Assembly: GCF_947242115.1 (NCBI RefSeq)
Contig: NC_074713.1
Coordinates: 25,199,378 to 25,263,377 of the forward strand
Direction: 5' to 3'
Length of the DNA: 64,000 nt
Source: Biomphalaria glabrata
Lineage: Eukaryota; Mollusca; Gastropoda; Planorbidae
The first letter of the stretch is position 1; the number at the start of each line of letters is the position of its first letter. The notes beneath the pieces were generated by a model. It was not told the DNA's origin. It saw nothing but the letters and a program-made list of their open reading frames with translations, and did not search any database. Position numbers and translations under genes: made by a program. Below, piece by piece: positions 58,046 through 64,000 of the stretch.

Positions 58046-61000
58046 CCATATATATTTATTTATACTAATATTAGATCTAGATCTATATATATAAATAATA
58101 ATTAATATGTTTATTATAGATCTAGATAATTTAGACATAGATCTACTAGATATATTAGCTAAGATGTATGAAGAAACAATAGATATACTCATCTAAAATC
58201 TAGATACAGACTAGATTACTAGATCTAGATGATAGATCTGTACTTAAGTTAGATCTAATAATCAGTAACTGTTACTGTATAATAGAATTTATAAGTATTT
58301 TTACTCAGCCAGTAAATAATTAGTGACTATTAGTGTAAAGACAAGGATCTATACTATATATATAATAATCTCTCTATATAATTCTCTTCATGGCCCAACC
58401 ATGCGGGACACCATGCCATAAGTCATGGAAAGATAACTCTTTTATTTCTGCAAGTCGGACTAGAGTTACCCCATGTTATGTTCGTGGCAACAGAGAGCAG
58501 GACTCAGAAAAAAAAAGAGGGGAAGGGGGGGGGGGGAGAACAAGTAATCTTTCTCTTTACATTCTATATTTGACTACTTTTATGTGTGTATTTTTTACAC
58601 ACGTCAATATCTGATGTCATTAAAATAGTTGCATGTTTTTTATGCAGCTTTGTTTTGATTTTGCCCCTTCACACTGCCTTTCCTTTCCAAACCATGGCCA
58701 TGGCCACCGCTTCACATATATTTCGTGGACTCAACAGGGTCTTCGATGCATCAGGTAACTCTTTATTTCTATCAGTCGCATATTTCTGGAAAAATGTAAT
58801 CGACAAAACTGTTGCTCTTGAGCCTCGACCTGCCTAAATTTAAATGATATCTATTATCGTAGACCCCCGTTAAATTATGATGGTAACAATGGTCACATGG
58901 TGATACTGTTAGTGATAACTGATATCATTATTAGTAATAGATCTAGTAATGATATTATTGATATTACAATAAATAATTAGATCTAGACTAGATCTACATA
59001 GTAGTAACATATTACAGATTACATTGATAATAATCATTATCATACACTACACTACAGTTGATACAGGACAGGCACAGGCAGTCACACACACAGAGTTGAG
59101 TGACAGTGGCATTACCTAGATCTAGATTGGATATTTTGTTTAAATAAAATCTAGATCTAGATCTAATTAAGACCTTAAATTAGATTTGACTTACTTAGAC
59201 AAGACGCTGAGACTGAGTAAGACGTTGTTTATATTTCCGCCTTTCCTTCAATTGGTTTTTTTTTTTTTTTTTACTGAAGTAAAAAAATATTTATAAACAT
59301 TACCAATGGGAAGTCACTCCGGAGTTTTATCTTTCTAAAGTAGGTCAATTGTGATTTGATGTAAGATCATAGACAAAATATTTATTATAAATTTAAATGT
59401 CTACTCTATGTGTATCAGTGTATGATCTAGTCTAAGTCTAGAGTCTAAATATAGAGATATATAAATATAAAAATCATCTAAAATAAAGTAAAGGAATCTA
59501 ATCTATAGTAGATCTAGATCTATATTCTATATCATTATCTGATGATGATTATCTTATCTAGACTCTAGACTAGACTAGGACTAGGACTAGATCTAGATCT
59601 AGATCTAGAGTAATAGTAATAATAGACAGTATTGTATAGAGTGTATTACTGTATTAACTATATAGCAGGCTATAGCGTATAGATCTAGATAGTATAAGTA
59701 TATTAGAGTATTAATATAGTAATATACTGACTTTATACTATATAAACTATATATATAGTATACATTATTTCTATAGTCTATAGTATAGTATTAGTATAGA
59801 CTTAGACTAAGTGACTTAGATAGTTATACTTAGTGACCAGACTTTTATAGAATCTAGAATAGTACATAGTAGATCTGGGATCTAGATTCTATAACTTAAC
59901 TTTATAAATAAATAAAAAATTAATAATCTATAGTCTAACTAATATAATAATAATAATTTATGAGTAGATCTAGATAGATAGTAAGAAGGAAGAATATAAA
60001 AAAGGCCGATATTAATGAGTTTTCTTTTACAACACACAATTCATCCTAGTAAAAAAAAGTCTAAATATAAAGAGACATCCCTGGTCAATAGTATTATTTG
60101 AGGGACAATCTAGGTTTATATAACATAAGGTCATCTGTACTAATGGGCATGATCTTTTTGCAGATCTTCTTAGTACTAAGTAAGACATCTCTGTCGCTAA
60201 CTTTTTTTTCATAAAAAAATTGTCACTATAATGAAGTGCAATAGTCGGAAAAAATTCGACCAATCTCAGATAAGAAAATTCAGAAGAATCACACTAGCGG
60301 AAACATTTTGAAACATTTTCTTCAAAAAGTTTCAACCCATATTGTTGCATATGCTTCTCGTGAAAACAGTCTACATTTGATAAGGTCTTATTAGAAGATG
60401 AAACGACATCTCTTTTTTAAGATATTTTAATTTGTAAACATTGATAATATTCACACATGGATTAATAATAACTACAGTGAAAATAAAACATATTTTCGCC
60501 ACGCCTCCTCCCCCCCTCCCCGGGTTGTTGTTGTGGTCAATTTTTGGCTAGTAGCTCTAAACAGTTTGTGGCTAGGTTAGAAATGATTAGGCGCCTATGG
60601 AAAAACCTGTGGGAATCCCTCGCACGCCGCTCCATTTTTTCTCATTAAAAGTTTCCAAAATAGCTTCTTGTGTACGAATATCGTTTTTTTACAAATAGTT
60701 CTCAAAGGATAATGAAATAATTAGAATTTATATAAAATATTAAAATATTCGAGTAATTTTTTTATACTAAACAAAAAATAAAAAAAATAAAGGTAGCCTG
60801 GATTAATGATTTGGCCACCCACTACATTCGGCTGTCTGCGTGCAATGCACACATTGCACAGTAGGTAGCGGCGGCCCTGCACATAGACATAGATCTAGTG
60901 ACAGTCCACAGTCACTCAACTCATGTGTGAGTGTAATACTGACAGTCATGACAGTCAATCTGTATTCTATAACTATACTGAACTATACTCACGTCTTAGT

Positions 61001-61963
61001 CATACTAGTCATAGTTAAACAGTAAACTTGTACTAGATCTAGATCTATCTAGAGCCTAGATTCCTAGATCTATGAATATAAATATTATTAAAAAATAAAA
61101 ATATCAAATAGTTAGAACTAGACTCTAGATTGTAGATTTTCTTGATAATCTAGATCTACTATTTACTTGTTTCATTCGATTAACCTAGATTTTAAATCTA
61201 GGCCTACTGACTGATGTGATATGTTGCCTGTGAAAAAGGCTGGACCAACTTCTCTATTCAATAATTAAAAGGAAAATTCCATACATGTGACTTGTAGCCT
61301 TACCTACAAGTTTAGTTCAAAATTTTGTATTTCCCTATTTCATTTCAGAATTGTATTTTAGATCTAGAATATAGTAGGCTATATATTCTAGTACTATTTT
61401 TTTTAAACAATGATATCTACTTCTTTCAGATCTGGTACTTGCTTTAGATTTGCAGTACCTAGTGGACTAGATTTGTAAATTGTAATCACCTGCTCTTACG
61501 TCACATAGAAACCCTGTGAAAATCTGGCAATTTTTGACTCAGAAAAAGTATGTCTGAAAACATCAATTACTAAGTTATTATTGAAAATAAAATAAAAAGA
61601 TTGAGATATTCATTATCTGTAAATTAAAACTCTTATAAAAATTGCTAAAATAATCAGAGTTACCCTTTAAACTGTTTGAGTAGCACTATCTCACATAAAA
61701 ACAAGAAAAAGCTATTAAAGCATTCAGTTACAATAAAAATCTATAATGGAAATTTATTTAAAATGCATTTTATTTTGTCAGGGCAAGTTCTTATAGTCCT
61801 ATAGGCTAGAATGCAAAATTTTAAAATGTAGAGCTTTAAATTCTAATGTAATGCTGACCTGTTCAATACTATCATGTATCCACAGTGAATATTCATATAT
61901 ATATATATATATATAAACGTTGACAAGAGACAGATTAGAAGAGTTTTGAAGACATTGAAGTAA
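58046..61963. other. CTAGAT-rich intergenic region between PLD-C and GCC1
   Basis: Dense CTAGATCTAGAT words occur at 58060-58260, 58930-59170, 59410-59980 and 60880-61220. The divergent PLD-C and GCC1 promoters should lie here. Open frames at 58390-58614, 58586-58837, 60027-60263 and 60840-61025 show no known domain. GGGGGGGGGGG lies near 58525-58536. No RNA gene is recognised. Confidence 0.45.
59195..59245 (-). promoter_or_regulatory. Possible PLD-C leader exon end
   Basis: On the minus strand, CTTGTCTAA|GTAAGTC gives a strong donor consensus (last exon base 59195) in GC-richer sequence, 1.77 kb upstream of the acceptor at 57428-57429 that precedes the PLD-C ATG. This is inference only; no TATA box was identified. 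Confidence 0.3.
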
Positions 61964-64000
61964 ATGGAGAAACTATCCAGAGCTGAATTGATTGACACTG
62001 TCAACCAGCAAAAGGAACAATTGCAGCAGTATAAATCTAAATTAAGGGGTTAGTTTTTGTGTCACTCACCTGCTGCTTGACTGTGGCAACCCTCTATTGT
62101 TCCTTTGTGTAACCTGCTGCTTCACTGAGGCAACCTTCTGTTGTTTCATGAGGACATCTCCTCTTCTGTTTAACCTATAAGGCTCTCAGCTTCTTCACTT
62201 TCACCTCAGCTGTCCAGCGTCATGCTGGTTATCCTCTGTGTCATTAAGTTATGAAATATTACATTGGTGTTGTGAAGATTTCAAGTTGCGATGACTATAT
62301 TACATTACAAACATAATACGAATTCACAAGAAACACAATCTTTGAATTGAAAATTGATTCCTTTAATAAAAAGAACTCAACATTAAGTAATTCATCAAAC
62401 CAAAAAAATTAACAAGTGCCAAATCTGTTCTCTTCCCTTTTATACTAAAGTCGTAAAGTCAATATCCATTCGCTATTTTCTGAATAATTAGTGTTGGAGT
62501 TTTCAGAGCTTTATTCAGCCTTTTTTGTAAAGACTAGAAAATAGGATCAAATAGCTTTAACCACTGTGAATTAAAGGATCTAGAACTTAACTCGTTATCA
62601 GCAAAGTTTGCGTGGCTTGCTGTCATCATTCCTCTCTCAATGCCACAGCTGCTTACAATGTCAGCTCTCAGCCTGCCCTATATGGAGAACTGTTGGATCT
62701 GGAAATCACTCCACTGTTCATATAGAACTACTAATTGGAACCCTCTAACATGAAAAATGAGAATGATGAAGAAGAAGAAGCCTGCCCTATGCTGCTTCAT
62801 TATAACAAAGTCCTGTTCTTGTTAATTTATAAATGTTCTTTGTTTTAAAATTATTTTAACTCTACCCCAAGTTCCCACTTTAGTTGGCATCATAGTTAAA
62901 AAAGGGAAACTTTGAGTCAAAGTTAGGTTTTTCATGTTAAAAAGTTATTGTTTAAGTAACCAGCATAGTAAAAAAATCTTTCTAAACTAGATGTTGTGGC
63001 TGCTTATAAGAGTGTTGTGAAAGAGAAAGAGGCCCTGGAGGCCAGCTTAACAGCATTAAGTGCATGTAATAGCTCCTCCAGCCTAAACAAGGCAGATATT
63101 GTCTCAGAGAATACAGTTGAAACCAATGAAGAGGAGATTAACACATCTGACCCTTTGGGAGCTACTAAGCAGGTTGGTCTAATATGTTATTGACTATTCT
63201 TTTAATGTATTTGTTGCTTTTCATTGAATATCTCTTTCATCTGACTCTATGAGACACTTATGGTTGCTGAATCATGCATCTTAGGTTTCTTGTCTCAGTC
63301 TGAATTTTAATAGCATCTGTTGTTATCTGTTGGGAGCAGCACAGGGAAGTGAATATCATTTAAACTATTCCAATGGTTACAGGAAAAGCTTTTTTTTTTT
63401 CTTGATCTTAAACAAGCTTTAAAAAGATCTTAACTAAGAATTTAAACAAATGCAATCAGATGACTTAAAATGATGTTTGCTATCCAAGGTTTTTTTTCCC
63501 CCCATCTACTGAACCTTAAGGCTTGTAGGTTTAGAAAATTTAATACCAAATTGGACATTTTGTTATATTATGTTTTTTAAAGAAGAAGTTCTGTGACAAT
63601 CTAAAGTTTGTTTATAATGAATTAACAAAGTAAAACTAATGAACACAAATTATATTTTTGTTGCAAAAAACTTATATAAAGGAATTATGGGAAAAGCAGC
63701 AACTGAACAATGCTAAAATGTATAGTCCTACTGACACATCATTTGCAACAGATTATAATATATGAGTATATTTAAAAAATAAGTCAATCTATAACCTGCA
63801 TTGAAGGATTTATTTCATGTTAATTTTTAAAAATATGTAGCTGCAGGATAATTCATTCCCTTAGATATGAATAAAATACATTAATATAAAAATAAAATGG
63901 TTGAAAATATAAGACAGAGGCATTGACACTCACCTGGTCCACATTTCTCACTCTGGCCACTACAGGAACCCAAGGATGAAAGTCTAGCACTTCGAGAGCA
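61964..64000 (+). CDS. GCC1: GRIP and coiled-coil protein 1-like golgin, 5' exons (partial)
   Basis: Exon 1, 61964-62048, reads MEKLSRAELIDTVNQQKEQL then QQYKSKLR, directly after an in-frame TAA. Exon 2, 62991-63172, reads DVVAAYKSVVKEKEALEASL then TALS and a Ser/Glu-rich stretch. A likely third exon starts at 63966 after CACTACAG and reads EPKDESLALRE before the window ends. The pattern (L--TI--QK-QL-QY---L-DVV-AYKS--KEKEALEAS---LS) matches the N-terminus of GCC1, a trans-Golgi golgin whose C-terminal GRIP domain binds Arl1. That part lies beyond the window. Intron 1 starts GTTAGT and intron 2 GTTGGT, both weaker than consensus. Splicing of exons 1-2 is well supported by phase and homology; exon 3 is tentative. 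Confidence 0.85.
62066..62150. repeat. 44-bp direct repeat, 2 copies (GCC1 intron 1)
   Basis: CCTGCTGCTTGACTGTGGCA and CCTGCTGCTTCACTGAGGCA begin two units 44 bp apart, both continuing AACC(C/T)TCT and TTGTT. No coding role. Confidence 0.7.

Noticed and set aside
58390-58837. Possible small gene (74- and 83-residue frames)
   Set aside because: No recognised domain, no clear splice or promoter support, and Met-rich composition from CATGG words.
60480-60885. Another hAT-like element ending GCGGCGGCCCTG
   Set aside because: Only one plausible end was found and no target duplication, so it is not supported.

Overview
This is eukaryotic, AT-rich, intron-containing DNA. I read it as a heterobranch (panpulmonate) snail, probably near Biomphalaria, Bulinus or Physella. 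The reasons are pervasive CTAGATCTAGAT-type tracts, mollusc-style tRNA SINEs, CR1-, RTE- and I-clade LINEs (the last resembling the snail element Nimbus), and many hAT copies with 8-bp target duplications. The species is inferred, not proven.

Host genes, left to right: SMIM12-like small membrane protein (+, 8049-8327); three tandem phospholipase D3/D4-like genes, all on the minus strand (PLD-A 16212-11182, PLD-B 41223-24095, PLD-C 57421-44810); and the 5' part of a GCC1-like GRIP/coiled-coil golgin (+, 61964 to the right edge). I resolved all ten coding exons of each PLD gene from splice sites and reading phase. Each gene gives a 1326-bp coding sequence of 441 residues with two intact HxKxxxxD motifs and an N-terminal hydrophobic segment. 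Known PLD3/PLD4 proteins are endolysosomal 5' exonucleases on single-stranded nucleic acid, so the locus is probably an expanded nucleic-acid clearance family.

Layout: 1-7.6 kb is transposon-rich (a Gag-like fragment of an LTR element with a primer-binding-like site near 2.78 kb, a 2.09-kb solo LTR with a 5-bp duplication, a hAT remnant, a SINE). SMIM12 lies at 8.0-8.3 kb, a 1.39-kb non-autonomous hAT at 9.4-10.8 kb, PLD-A at 11.2-16.2 kb, and a CR1-like LINE plus small repeats at 17-23 kb. PLD-B spans 17 kb because its introns hold a MULE-like piece, a hAT, SINEs, a 2.1-kb 37-bp minisatellite and a 4.6-kb 21-bp minisatellite with higher-order repeats. PLD-C spans 12.6 kb and carries a full-length I-clade LINE with a 14-bp duplication in intron 8. 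58-62 kb is mostly CTAGAT-rich intergenic DNA before GCC1.

I saw no convincing new biological system. The most distinctive features are the length-matched PLD triplet and the higher-order minisatellite inside PLD-B.
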